A program made the translations under genes and the position numbers. From Leifsonia shinshuensis (GTDB taxonomy: Bacteria; Actinomycetota; Actinomycetes; Actinomycetales; Microbacteriaceae), in contig NZ_JAHHZQ010000005.1 in the NCBI RefSeq assembly GCF_022606355.1, positions 434,001 to 498,000 on the forward strand: a stretch of DNA of 64,000 nt, given 5' to 3'. Position 1 is the stretch's first letter. The number at the start of each line of letters is the position of its first letter. Positions 54,100 to 62,469 of this stretch are shown here, piece by piece. The notes below the pieces were generated by a model. That model did not search any database. It saw nothing but the letters and a program-made list of their open reading frames with translations, and was not told the DNA's origin.

Positions 54100-55314
54100 G
54101 TGGACAAGATCAAGGTTGATGGAACGGTCGTCGAGCTCGACGGCGACGAGATGACGCGGATCATCTGGAAGGCGATCAAGGACTCGCTCATCCACCCGTA
54201 CCTCGATGTGAACCTCGAGTACTACGACCTCGGCATCCAGAAGCGCGACGAGACCGACGACCAGATCACGATCGACGCGGCGCACGCCATCCAGAAGCAC
54301 GGCGTCGGCGTCAAGTGCGCGACCATCACCCCGGACGAGGCCCGTGTCGAGGAGTTCGGCCTCAAGAAGATGTGGAAGAGCCCGAACGGCACCATCCGCA
54401 ACATCCTCGGCGGCGTCGTGTTCCGCGAGCCGATCATCATCTCCAACATCCCGCGGCTGGTCCCGGGCTGGAACAAGCCGATCGTCATCGGCCGTCACGC
54501 CTTCGGCGACCAGTACCGCGCCACCGACTTCACCTTCGACGGTCCCGGCACGCTCACGATGAGCTTCCAGCCGGCCGACGGCGGCGAGGCGCAGTCCTTC
54601 GAGATCTACCAGGCGCCCGGTGCCGGCGTCGCGATGGGCATGTACAACCAGGACGAGTCCATCCGCGACTTCGCCCGCGCGTCGTTCAACTACGGTCTCG
54701 ACCGCCAGTACCCGGTCTACCTGTCGACCAAGAACACGATCCTCAAGGCCTACGACGGCCGGTTCAAGGACCTCTTCCAGGAGGTCTTCGACACCGAGTA
54801 CAAGGAGAAGTTCGACGCGGCCGGCCTCACCTACGAGCACCGCCTCATCGACGACATGGTCGCCTCCAGCCTCAAGTGGGAGGGCGGCTACGTCTGGGCA
54901 TGCAAGAACTACGACGGCGACGTGCAGTCCGACACCGTCGCGCAGGGCTTCGGTTCGCTCGGCCTGATGACCTCCGTGCTGACCACCCCGGACGGCTCGG
55001 TCGTCGAGGCGGAGGCCGCGCACGGCACCGTGACGCGCCACTACCGCCAGTACCAGCAGGGCAAGCCGACCTCCACGAACCCGATCGCCTCGATCTTCGC
55101 CTGGACGCGCGGCCTCGCGCACCGTGGCAAGCTCGACGGCAACCAGGACCTCATCGACTTCACGCACACCCTCGAGGACGTCGTGGTGAAGACGGTCGAG
55201 GAGGGCAAGATGACCAAGGATCTCGCCCTCCTGGTCGGCCCGGAGCAGAAGTTCCTGACCACCGAGGAGTTCCTCGACGCGATCAGCGAGAACCTCAAGG
55301 CACGCGTGGCCTAG
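54100..55314 (+). CDS. icd: NADP-dependent isocitrate dehydrogenase, homodimeric type
   Basis: 404 residues, the eukaryote-like homodimeric NADP-IDH used by many actinobacteria. Visible features are [58 protein letters not shown], and [20 protein letters not shown] with the metal-binding Asp. Oxidative decarboxylation of isocitrate to 2-oxoglutarate in the TCA cycle. Start GTG 54100 with AGGAGAACC; a TAAGCT box lies at 54055-54060. Confidence 0.96.
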   Translation: MDKIKVDGTVVELDGDEMTRIIWKAIKDSLIHPYLDVNLEYYDLGIQKRDETDDQITIDAAHAIQKHGVGVKCATITPDEARVEEFGLKKMWKSPNGTIRNILGGVVFREPIIISNIPRLVPGWNKPIVIGRHAFGDQYRATDFTFDGPGTLTMSFQPADGGEAQSFEIYQAPGAGVAMGMYNQDESIRDFARASFNYGLDRQYPVYLSTKNTILKAYDGRFKDLFQEVFDTEYKEKFDAAGLTYEHRLIDDMVASSLKWEGGYVWACKNYDGDVQSDTVAQGFGSLGLMTSVLTTPDGSVVEAEAAHGTVTRHYRQYQQGKPTSTNPIASIFAWTRGLAHRGKLDGNQDLIDFTHTLEDVVVKTVEEGKMTKDLALLVGPEQKFLTTEEFLDAISENLKARVA

Positions 55315-55326
55315 GTCTCTCCCGCA

Positions 55327-55378
55327 GACATTCGTGCCGAATGTCGACTCCGGCGCGTCCGGAGCCGGCATTCGGCAC
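55327..55378 (+). terminator. icd terminator, nested repeat element
   Basis: GTGCCGAATG / CATTCGGCAC outer stem with CTCCGG / CCGGAG inner stem (55334-55378). The left flank also forms GACATTCG-TGC-CGAATGTC (55327-55345). The same palindrome recurs at 60271-60295. Confidence 0.75.
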
Positions 55379-55483
55379 GGGTCGTTAAGGCGCAGGCAGG
55401 TGCGGCCTGGCCAAACCGGCGGGGCCGCCCCTATGCTGCGGCGCAGATGCGGGTCGCGCATCGGACGAATCGAGGGGGATGCT

Positions 55484-56812
55484 GTGATCGCACTGAGCCC
55501 GGACGAGGTCGCCGCCCGCGCGGCCGAGGCCTACACGTACTTCTACCCGCTGGTGACGATGGATGTCACACGCACCGTCTTCACCCAGCCGGGCGAGTCG
55601 ACGGCCATCGGTCGGGGGCCTACGAACACCCTTGCACACGCGCGGGCCTTCCCCGACGCCGACTTCCGAGCGGTCGTCGCGCCGAACTTCGACACCCTGT
55701 ACTCGTCCGCGTGGCTCGACCTCTCACGCGGCCCGCTCCTCCTGGACGTCCCGGACAGCGGGGGCCGGTACTACCTGCTCCCGCTGCTCGACATGTGGAC
55801 GAACGCGTTCGCCGTGCCGGGCAAGCGCACCACGGGGACCGCGGCGGCGCGGTTCCTGATCGCACCGCCCGGGTGGGAGGGGGAGATGCCGGACGCGGTG
55901 ACGAGGATCGACGCCCCGACCTCCCACGTCTGGTTGATCGGTCGCGTCCAAACGAACGGGCCGGCCGACTACGCGGCCGTCCGGGAGTTCCAGGACGGCC
56001 TCCGGCTCACCGGGCTCGACGGCGAGGCGCCCTCGACCGCGCTTCCGGCTTCGGTGGCGCCCGAGGGGCTCGACCTCACCGAGGAGCCGCTCGCGATCGT
56101 CAACGGGCTCCCGGCCGTGGACTACTTCGCCTACGCCGCGCGCCTGCTCGCCGAGCACCCTCCGCAGGCGACGGACTTCAGCATCCTGGCCCGCTTGGGG
56201 GCGCTGGGGATCGTCCGCGGCGCGGAGTTCGACGGGGCCGCGTTCGACGACGACCAGCGTGCCGCCCTCGAGCGTGGTGCAGAGGATGCGCGCCAACGCC
56301 ACAACCGGGCGATCACCACGATGGCCCGCATCGCGAACGGCTGGGCGATGAACACCGACACCATGGGCGTCTACGGGGACTTCTACCTCAAGCGCGCCGC
56401 CGTGTCGGTCGTCGGCCTGGGCGCGAACCAGCCCGAGGACGCCATCTATCCCATCGCCGTAGGCGACGCCGCAGGCCGCCCGATCGTGGGGGAGCGGGAC
56501 TACGTGCAGCGCTTCGAGCACGACCAGCTGCCGCCGGTCGACGCCTTCTGGTCGGTGACGATGTACGACCACGACAGCTTCCAGGCACCGAATCCGCTGA
56601 ACCGCTTCGCGCTCGGTGACCGCGACGCACTGTACTACGGCGACGACGGCTCGCTCGAGCTCTACTACGGACCGACGGATCCGGGCGGTGAGAAGTCGGC
56701 GAACTGGCTGCCGGCTCCCGCTGGGCCGCTACGGATCATCATGCGACTGTACGCTCCTCGGCCGGAGGCCCTGGACGGCAGATGGAACCCGCCGGCGATC
56801 GCGGGACGCTGA
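55484..56812 (+). CDS. DUF1254/DUF1214 domain protein
   Basis: 442 residues from GTG 55484 (GAGGGGG ribosome binding site). The N-terminal DUF1254 (EAYTYFYPLVTMDVTR...APNFDTLYSSAWLDLSRGPLLLDVP) is followed by a C-terminal DUF1214 (PVDAFWSVTMYDHDSFQAPNPLNRFALGDRDAL...NWLPAPAGPLRIIMRLYAPRPEAL). This fused protein is common in actinobacteria and found mostly with unknown roles. No signal peptide is visible in the chosen frame. Confidence 0.92.
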   Translation: MIALSPDEVAARAAEAYTYFYPLVTMDVTRTVFTQPGESTAIGRGPTNTLAHARAFPDADFRAVVAPNFDTLYSSAWLDLSRGPLLLDVPDSGGRYYLLPLLDMWTNAFAVPGKRTTGTAAARFLIAPPGWEGEMPDAVTRIDAPTSHVWLIGRVQTNGPADYAAVREFQDGLRLTGLDGEAPSTALPASVAPEGLDLTEEPLAIVNGLPAVDYFAYAARLLAEHPPQATDFSILARLGALGIVRGAEFDGAAFDDDQRAALERGAEDARQRHNRAITTMARIANGWAMNTDTMGVYGDFYLKRAAVSVVGLGANQPEDAIYPIAVGDAAGRPIVGERDYVQRFEHDQLPPVDAFWSVTMYDHDSFQAPNPLNRFALGDRDALYYGDDGSLELYYGPTDPGGEKSANWLPAPAGPLRIIMRLYAPRPEALDGRWNPPAIAGR

Positions 56813-56816
56813 CCGG

Positions 56817-57428
56817 TCAGGGCGCCTTGTCCCCGTCGCCGGGGCGGGAGGGACGGGCGCGCAGATGGACGCGCTCGCCCTGCTTGCCGAACAGGCTGAG
56901 GAACTCCACGGCGTCTTCGCCCGCGCGTTCGAACCAGTGCGGCACCCGGGTGTCGAACTCGGCGGCCTCGCCGGGGCCGAGCTCGATGTCGTGGTCGCCG
57001 AGGACGAGCCTGAGCCGGCCGTTCAGCACGTAGAGCCACTCGTAGCCCTCGTGACTCTTCGGGTCGGGGATGCCCGGGGCCGGGCTGCCGCCGGAGATGA
57101 CGGTCTTGAACGCATGGATACCGCCGGGCCGGCGGGTCAGTGGGATCACGGTGCGGTCGCCGTGCCGCACCGGACGCAGGTTCACGCGCGGGTCGCCCGT
57201 CTGCGGCGCGTCGACCAGTTCGTCGAGCGTGACGCCGTGTGCGCGTGCGAGTGGGAGCAGCAGTTCGAGCGTCGGCCGTCGCGAGCCGGACTCCAGCCGC
57301 GAGAGCGTGCTGACCGAGATGCCGGTCGCGGCCGCGAGGTCGGCGAGTGTCAGGTCGCGCCTGGTCCGCAGCGCGCGGAGGCGCTCGCCGACGGCCTCGA
57401 GGCTGCGGTCGGGTGCGGTGTCGTTCAT
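56817..57428 (-). CDS. XRE-type regulator with cupin sensor domain
   Basis: 203 residues. XRE helix-turn-helix at the N-terminus (RLRALRTRRDLTLADLAAATGISVSTLSRLESGSRRPTLE), then a cupin barrel (EWLYVLNGRLRLVLGDHDIELGPGEAAEFDTRVPHWFERAGEDAVEFLSLF). The cupin likely senses a small molecule or metal. Divergent from the flavoprotein gene across a 69-nt gap full of palindromic TTGCC half-sites, so autoregulation and control of the flavoprotein are expected (inference). Confidence 0.92.
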   Translation of the reverse strand: MNDTAPDRSLEAVGERLRALRTRRDLTLADLAAATGISVSTLSRLESGSRRPTLELLLPLARAHGVTLDELVDAPQTGDPRVNLRPVRHGDRTVIPLTRRPGGIHAFKTVISGGSPAPGIPDPKSHEGYEWLYVLNGRLRLVLGDHDIELGPGEAAEFDTRVPHWFERAGEDAVEFLSLFGKQGERVHLRARPSRPGDGDKAP

Positions 57429-57440
57429 CACGCGACCAGT

Positions 57441-57478
57441 TTGCCATTCCGGCAACAGAACTTGCTGGATCTGTTGCC
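57441..57478. promoter_or_regulatory. Operator cluster between the XRE-cupin and flavoprotein genes
   Basis: GGCAACAGA (57451-57459) and TCTGTTGCC (57470-57478) form perfect 9-bp arms 10 nt apart. A second, shorter inverted repeat TTGCC-ATTCC-GGCAA (57441-57455) overlaps it. The cluster lies in the only intergenic gap of this divergent pair. Confidence 0.65.
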
Positions 57479-57497
57479 TGGCGTCCAGCCTGGAGTC

Positions 57498-58430
57498 ATG
57501 GACGACTTCGATGTGATCGTGATCGGCGGCGGCGCCGCCGGACTCAGCGCCGGACTCATGCTGGCCCGTGCCCGCGTCCCGGTGCTGGTGGTGGACGCGG
57601 GGGCGCCGCGGAACGCGCCGGCCGGGGAGGTCCACGGCCTCTTCGGCCGCGACGGCACGCCTCCCGCCGACCTCCTCGCCCGCGGCCGCGACGAGGTGCG
57701 GCGGTACGGCGGCCGCATCGTCTCCGGCACCGTGACCGACGCGCATCCCGACGGGGACGACTTCGCGGTGACGGTGGACGGCGACCGGCGGTTCACCGCA
57801 CGCCGGATCGTCGTGGCGACCGGGCTGGTCGATGACGTTCCTGATCTCCCCGGCCTGCGCGAGCGTTGGGGTGCCGAGGTGGTGCACTGCCCGTTCTGTC
57901 ACGGCTGGGAGGTGCGCGACACGGCGATCGGCGTGCTGGCGCTGAACCCCCGCGCGATGCACCAGGCGCTGCTGTTCCACCAGTGGAGCCCCGACGTCAC
58001 GCTGTTCGTGAACGGTCAGCCCGGTCTCGCCGAGGAAGCCGCTGAGCGCGGCATCCCCGTCGTGGAGGGCGTTGCCGAGGCCGTGGAACTGCGCGACGGA
58101 CGGGTCGCAGGCATCCGCCTCGTGAACGGTGACGTGCACCCTGTCGAGACGGTCGTCATCGGGCCGCGTTCGCGAATCGTCGCGCCGTTCCTGCAAGGAC
58201 TCGGCCTCGCGCCGGTGGAGCATCCGTCCGGCATCGGCGAGTACCTGCCGACCGATGCCCAGGGCCGGACCGGGGTGCCCGGGGTGTGGGCGGCCGGCAA
58301 CGTGACGGATCCGTCGGCGCAGGTCGGCGGGGCCGCGGCGGCTGCGGCCCTGGTCGCCGGCCAGCTCGCGATGGAGTTCGCGCTCGAGAAGGTGGCGCGG
58401 CTGCGGACGCCGACGGGCGCTCCGGAGTGA
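57498..58430 (+). CDS. Thioredoxin reductase-like FAD/NAD(P) oxidoreductase
   Basis: 310 residues. FAD motif VIVIGGGAAGLSAGLMLARA at the N-terminus, CPFCHGWE with the redox CxxC of the TrxB class, and the C-terminal FAD motif VWAAGNVTDPSAQVGGAAAAAALVAGQLA. The linking NADPH-binding glycine motif is weak (AIGVLALNPRAMHQALL), as in several TrxB-like or HPF-type flavoproteins. Function may be a disulfide reductase for a dithiol protein or small thiol. GGAG precedes ATG 57498. Confidence 0.88.
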   Translation: MDDFDVIVIGGGAAGLSAGLMLARARVPVLVVDAGAPRNAPAGEVHGLFGRDGTPPADLLARGRDEVRRYGGRIVSGTVTDAHPDGDDFAVTVDGDRRFTARRIVVATGLVDDVPDLPGLRERWGAEVVHCPFCHGWEVRDTAIGVLALNPRAMHQALLFHQWSPDVTLFVNGQPGLAEEAAERGIPVVEGVAEAVELRDGRVAGIRLVNGDVHPVETVVIGPRSRIVAPFLQGLGLAPVEHPSGIGEYLPTDAQGRTGVPGVWAAGNVTDPSAQVGGAAAAAALVAGQLAMEFALEKVARLRTPTGAPE

Positions 58431-58452
58431 CGACCGGGCTGCGCGCGGGCGC

Positions 58453-58617
58453 TCAGGCGCCCTCGTAGCGCGGGCCGTCCTCGCGGAACGCGAGGGCCTC
58501 CGGGAGGTCGCGCTGCAGGTCGTCGGCCTTGGCCGCCAGGGGGTCCTGCCCGGTCGCGGTGCCCTCCGGGTCGGTGAAGACGACGTCCTCCGCGTTCACC
58601 TCGTCGATGGCGGCTCG
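58453..58617 (-). pseudogene. Fragment of a SnoaL/NTF2-like protein
   Basis: About 54 codons (EVNAEDVVFTDPEGTATGQ through GPRYEGA then stop) match the middle of SnoaL-like polyketide-cyclase domains. They have no start codon, no N-terminus and no C-terminal half. It lies 38 bp 3' of the TetR gene. Probably a decayed gene remnant. Confidence 0.5.
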
Positions 58618-58655
58618 ACGAGCGGCGGCGGCACGGTCGCCTCCGGCTTCCCCCG

Positions 58656-59240
58656 TCAGCCGACGCGGGGCCGCAACCCGTCGATCAGCAGGTCGAGGAG
58701 CCGGTCGGTCCGAGCGGGCCCGTCGGCTCCGTCCGCTGCGCCGGACGACAGGAAGACGCCGACGAGCATCGTGACCACATCGTCCGGGTCCACGTCGGTG
58801 CGCAGGATGCCGTCGGCCGCGCCGGCCGTGAGCATCGATCCGATCACCGCTGTGATTCGTTGCCGGGTGGCGGGGGTCGCGATCCGCCCCGAGGCCCAGC
58901 CGGCACGCAGGGTCCCCAGCATCCCGCGCTTGGCGACGGTGAAGCGGGCGTAGTGGTTCATCCACTCGCGCAGCGCCTGGTCGGCCGGGAGGGCGGCGAG
59001 GAGCGGCTCGGCGTCGGCGACGACGGTGTCGAGCTCCGCCGCGTAGACGGCCTCCACCAGCGCATCGCGGGTGGGGAAGTGCCGGTAGAGCGTCCCGATG
59101 CCCACGCCTGCGTCTTTGGCGATCCGGTCGAGGGTCACCTCGTCGCCGTCGGCCGCGAACGCCGCGCGAGCGATCGTGAGCAGGTGGTCGCGGTTGCGCT
59201 GGGCGTCCGCGCGCAGCGGTCGCTGATTCGGCGAACTCAA
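58656..59240 (-). CDS. TetR/AcrR family regulator
   Basis: 194 residues with the TetR N-terminal HTH (TLDRIAKDAGVGIGTLYRHFPTRDALVEAVYAAELD) and a C-terminal ligand domain with conserved Trp/Arg region (MLGTLRAGWASGRIA). Start TTG 59240, with GGAGG placed within the adjacent palindrome. Divergent from the aldo/keto reductase gene; two near-identical palindromes in the gap are its likely operators. Confidence 0.93.
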   Translation of the reverse strand: MSSPNQRPLRADAQRNRDHLLTIARAAFAADGDEVTLDRIAKDAGVGIGTLYRHFPTRDALVEAVYAAELDTVVADAEPLLAALPADQALREWMNHYARFTVAKRGMLGTLRAGWASGRIATPATRQRITAVIGSMLTAGAADGILRTDVDPDDVVTMLVGVFLSSGAADGADGPARTDRLLDLLIDGLRPRVG

Positions 59241-59258
59241 AGCGGAGGCTCCTCCGGA
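59241..59258. promoter_or_regulatory. TetR operator copy 1
   Basis: AGCGGAGGCTCCTCCGGA, with CGGAGG / CCTCCG arms; directly abuts the tetR start codon. Centre 35 bp from copy 2. Confidence 0.7.
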
Positions 59259-59275
59259 AGGTGTATCGTGGCGTT

Positions 59276-59293
59276 AGCGGAGGATCCTCCGCT
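59276..59293. promoter_or_regulatory. TetR operator copy 2
   Basis: AGCGGAGGATCCTCCGCT, a perfect 18-bp palindrome sharing its first eight and next-to-last bases with copy 1. It is nearer to the aldo/keto reductase gene. Confidence 0.75.
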
Positions 59294-59323
59294 TCGTCCA
59301 TTCTGACACGGGAGGGCAGCACC

Positions 59324-60265
59324 ATGACCGACGACACGATCACCGACGACCGATCGCGCCCCGGTGGCGTCGGTGAACTCGCCGGGCGCCGGGTCGCCAG
59401 GATCGGCTTCGGCGCGATGCAGCTCGAGCGGCTCCGCGGGGATCGGCCTGCGGCGATCGCGCTGGTGCGACGCGCGACCGAGCTCGGCGTCGACCACATC
59501 GACACGGCCGAGTTCTACGGCGACGGGTTCGTCAACGGCGTTCTCGGCGAGGCGCTCGCCGGACACGACGGCGACGTCCAGTTCGTGAGCAAGGTCGGCG
59601 CCGAGGTCGTCCCGGGCGGGCACGGCCTCCGGCCCGCGCAGCGACCCGAGCAGCTCCGTGCCGCCGTGGAGGCGAACCTGCGCTCGCTCGGCGTCGAGCG
59701 CATCCCGGTCGTCAACCTGCGCCGCATGGACTCCGGAATCGGCATCCGCGCCGACGGTGACCAGGTCGTGCCGCTCGACGACCAGCTCGAGGCGATGGTC
59801 GCGATGCGCGACGACGGCATGATCGACGGCATCGGCCTCAGCAGTGTGGCCATCGACGGCCTCCGCCGAGCGCTCCCCGCCGGTGTCGTGTGCGTGCAGA
59901 ACGCCTACAGCCTGGTCGCCCGCGACGACGAGGACATGCTCGCGCTGTGCCAGGCGCACGGCATCGCGTGGGTGCCGTACTTCCCGCTCGGCAGCGCCTT
60001 CGCCGGCCTCCCCAAGGTGACAGACGAGCCGGAGGTGATCTCGGCTGCGGAGGCGCTCGGCGTCACTGCCTCCCAGGTCGGTCTCGCCTGGCTGCTGCAG
60101 CACGCGCCGAACGTCCTGCTCATCCCCGGCACCGCGGATGCCGGGCACCTGGAGGCGAACCTGGCGGCGGGCTCGGTCGTCCTCGACGCCGAGACCCTGG
60201 CCCGCCTCGATGCCATCCCCACCCGGGAGCTCGACGTCGCGGCCTTCCGGGCGCGCCAGGGGTGA
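59324..60265 (+). CDS. Aldo/keto reductase
   Basis: 313 residues. The NADPH-dependent TIM barrel has GFGAMQLERLRGDRPAAIALVRRATELGVDHIDTAEFYGDGFVN (Asp-Tyr part of the tetrad), VQFVSKVGAE (Lys), the strand GIGLSSVAIDGL, and the NADP region LLIPGTADAGHLEANLAA. Start ATG 59324 with GGAGGG. Located in the divergent region of the TetR gene and thus presumably its target. Substrate unknown. Confidence 0.93.
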   Translation: MTDDTITDDRSRPGGVGELAGRRVARIGFGAMQLERLRGDRPAAIALVRRATELGVDHIDTAEFYGDGFVNGVLGEALAGHDGDVQFVSKVGAEVVPGGHGLRPAQRPEQLRAAVEANLRSLGVERIPVVNLRRMDSGIGIRADGDQVVPLDDQLEAMVAMRDDGMIDGIGLSSVAIDGLRRALPAGVVCVQNAYSLVARDDEDMLALCQAHGIAWVPYFPLGSAFAGLPKVTDEPEVISAAEALGVTASQVGLAWLLQHAPNVLLIPGTADAGHLEANLAAGSVVLDAETLARLDAIPTRELDVAAFRARQG

Positions 60266-60270
60266 CGGGC

Positions 60271-60329
60271 GTCGACATTCGTCACGAATGTCGACTTTCG
60301 TGCCACGGATCGTGGCATTCGTCACGAAT
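60271..60329. terminator. Tandem hairpin cluster between aldo/keto reductase and SDR genes
   Basis: Three successive hairpins: GTCGACATTCG-TCA-CGAATGTCGAC (60271-60295, 11-bp perfect), TGCCACG-GAT-CGTGGCA (60301-60317) and ATTCG-TCA-CGAAT (60317-60329). The two genes converge (stops at 60265 and 60336), so it ends both. The first hairpin shares GACATTCGT/CGAATGTCGACT with the icd end element (55327-55349). Confidence 0.75.
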
Positions 60330-60335
60330 CCCGGC

Positions 60336-61124
60336 TCAGCGGGCGGTCCAGCCGCCGTCGATGGCGAGGGTCTGGCCGGTGATCAAGGACGCGGCGGGGG
60401 AGGCGAGGAAGGCGACGGCGCCGGAGACCTCCGCCGGCACCCCGATGCGGTGGAGGGCCGCGATGCGCTCGATGGTGTCGGCGCGGAAGGCGTCGTCCGA
60501 GAGCGCCTCGGACGTGCCGTCCGTGGCGATGAAGGTGGGCGCCACGGCGTTCACGCGGATGCCGTAGCCTCCCCACTCCACGGCCAGGCAGCGGGTGAGG
60601 TGAACGACGGCGGCCTTGGCGGTGCAGTACGACGACTCGAGCGGGAGGGCGACGAGCCCGGCCTGGGAGGCGATGTTCACGATCGACCCTCCGCCGTTCA
60701 CGCGCATGCTCTTCGCGACGTGCTGCGAGAGGAAGAACGTCGAGCGGGTGTTCAGCCGCCAGACATGATCGAAGTCGTCCTCGGTGACCTCGAGCGCGGG
60801 TGCGTTGACACCGCCACCGGCGTTGTTCACCAGGATGTCGATGGGGCCGAGCTCGGCGGTGACCTCGTCGATCGCCGCGCGGCAGGCGGAGAGGTCGAGC
60901 ACGTCCAGGCGCACGGCGCGTGCCGTCACGCCGAACGCGGTCAGGTCGGCGACGAGCTCGGCGGAGCCGTCGGGATCGCGCACGCCGAGCACGACGTCGG
61001 CGCCCTGTCCCGCGAGTTCGAGGGCGATCTCGCGGCCGAGCCCGCGACTGGCCGCGGTCACGAGTGCGCGCGAGCCCGTGAGGGCGAAGGGTGTGCGGGC
61101 GGGGGCGGTGGATGCGTCGGTCAC
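60336..61124 (-). CDS. SDR family oxidoreductase
   Basis: 262 residues; the classical SDR motif ALVTAASRGLGREIALELAGQG (TGxxxGxG), NNAGG, catalytic Ser in VNIASQAGLVALPLESSY and the YxxxK pair SSYCTAKAAVVH. C-terminus FLASPAASLITGQTLAIDGGW. Start GTG 61124, with TACACT at 7 nt upstream and no ribosome binding site, so leaderless. Divergent from the ROK regulator with a shared operator, so probably part of a sugar-use regulon. Confidence 0.93.
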   Translation of the reverse strand: MTDASTAPARTPFALTGSRALVTAASRGLGREIALELAGQGADVVLGVRDPDGSAELVADLTAFGVTARAVRLDVLDLSACRAAIDEVTAELGPIDILVNNAGGGVNAPALEVTEDDFDHVWRLNTRSTFFLSQHVAKSMRVNGGGSIVNIASQAGLVALPLESSYCTAKAAVVHLTRCLAVEWGGYGIRVNAVAPTFIATDGTSEALSDDAFRADTIERIAALHRIGVPAEVSGAVAFLASPAASLITGQTLAIDGGWTAR

Positions 61125-61166
61125 GTGCAGGAGTGTAACGAGTTCGTTTCGGTGCTTGCGTTTCTT

Positions 61167-61189
61167 TTGTTCGTAAGCTTTACTAACAA
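61167..61189. promoter_or_regulatory. ROK operator in the divergent SDR-ROK promoter region
   Basis: Imperfect inverted repeat of 23 bp: left arm TTGTTCGTAA, right arm TTACTAACAA; 9 of 11 arm pairs match. It overlaps the TACTAA -10 box of the ROK gene (61181-61186) and lies upstream of the SDR -10. NagC/XylR-type operators have this TTxGTTxGTAA form. Confidence 0.65.
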
Positions 61190-61191
61190 AC

Positions 61192-62373
61192 ATGACCACG
61201 ATGGATGTGCGGGGAAGCAACGGCGGGCTCGGCCCCGGCCGGGCGCTCCGGCCGCGCGCCAAGGTCCTCCCGGAGCACGCGCGCAGCCACAACCGCTCGC
61301 TCGTCCTCCAGACGCTCTACCGGGCAGGCCGGCTCAGCCGCGCCGACATCGCACGCGAGACCGGGCTCACCCGGGTCACCGTATCCGATCTGGTCGCGGA
61401 ACTCCTGAGCGAAGGCCTGGTCATCGAACTCGGCCAGCGCGAGTCGGCGCGCCCGGGCAAGCCGGCGGTGCTCCTCGACATCAATCGCTCCGCACACCAG
61501 ATCGTCGGCGTCGACCTGAGCGATCACGACCGGTTCCGCGGCGCGGTGATGGACCTCGACGGCGAGCTGCTCCACTCCGCCGAGGTCCCGCTCCAAGACG
61601 GGGACGGCCGTGCGGCGACCGGCGAGGAGGCCCTCGCGAAGGTCGTCGAGCTGGTCCGTCACCTCGTCGACAGCGCGACGGCGCCCATCCTCGGCATCGG
61701 CGTCGGCTCCCCGGGTGTCGTCGACCTCACAGGCACCATCCTCACGGCCCCGAACCTCGGCTGGACCGGAGTTCCGCTGCAGCACGACCTGCACCTCCTC
61801 ACCGGGCTGCCGGTCGTCGTCGCCAACGACGCCAACGCCGCCGTGCTCGCCGAGCACAGCTACGGGGGAGCGACCGGCGACATGATGCTCATCCGCGTCG
61901 GCCACGGAATCGGAGCGGGGCTCATCATCGCCGGCGCCCTCGTCTACGGCAGCCACTTCGCCGCGGGGGAGATCGGCCAGGTCATGGTCGGCACCGACCT
62001 CGGGCTCGACGCCACGTACAGCCGCGACCAGGTGCTCGAGCACTGGCTCAGCGTCCCGCAGCTCCAGCGCGGGATCCGCGAAGCGGAGGGCGCCGGCGCC
62101 GACACGACCCCCCTCCTCCGCGAAGCCGGCAGCAGGCTCGGCATCGCGCTCGCCCCGATCGTGGGCGCCCTCAACCTGTCGGAGCTCGTGCTGAGCGGGC
62201 CGACGGACCTCCTCGATGGCCCTCTCTCCGAGGCGACCATCCACACGCTCCGGAGCCGGACGATGGCAGAGAACCACGCCGACCTCACGGTCCGGATGAC
62301 CACGCAGGGGCAGGACATCGTCCTGCGCGGCGCGGCCGTACTCGTCCTCTCCGGACAACTCGGGGTCTCGTAA
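61192..62373 (+). CDS. ROK-family transcriptional regulator
   Basis: 393 residues. N-terminal winged helix (LQTLYRAGRLSRADIARETGLTRVTVSDLVAELLSEGLV), then a ROK kinase-like domain with GVGSPGVVDLTGTI, VVANDANAAVLAEH and the GHGIGAGLIIAG motif. The zinc motif of ROK proteins (CxCGxxGCxE) is replaced by GLDATYSRDQVLEH, so no zinc is bound there. Probably represses the divergent SDR and/or the downstream ABC transporter in response to a sugar. ATG 61192 follows TACTAA by 5 nt; leaderless. Confidence 0.93.
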   Translation: MTTMDVRGSNGGLGPGRALRPRAKVLPEHARSHNRSLVLQTLYRAGRLSRADIARETGLTRVTVSDLVAELLSEGLVIELGQRESARPGKPAVLLDINRSAHQIVGVDLSDHDRFRGAVMDLDGELLHSAEVPLQDGDGRAATGEEALAKVVELVRHLVDSATAPILGIGVGSPGVVDLTGTILTAPNLGWTGVPLQHDLHLLTGLPVVVANDANAAVLAEHSYGGATGDMMLIRVGHGIGAGLIIAGALVYGSHFAAGEIGQVMVGTDLGLDATYSRDQVLEHWLSVPQLQRGIREAEGAGADTTPLLREAGSRLGIALAPIVGALNLSELVLSGPTDLLDGPLSEATIHTLRSRTMAENHADLTVRMTTQGQDIVLRGAAVLVLSGQLGVS

Positions 62374-62469
62374 CACAGCACCGCGATCCACGACCCCTGC
62401 ACCGACGGTGTGAAGCACTCGCCCACACTGACCACCCAAGAAAGCCCGAACACAATGAAGGGAACAGCA

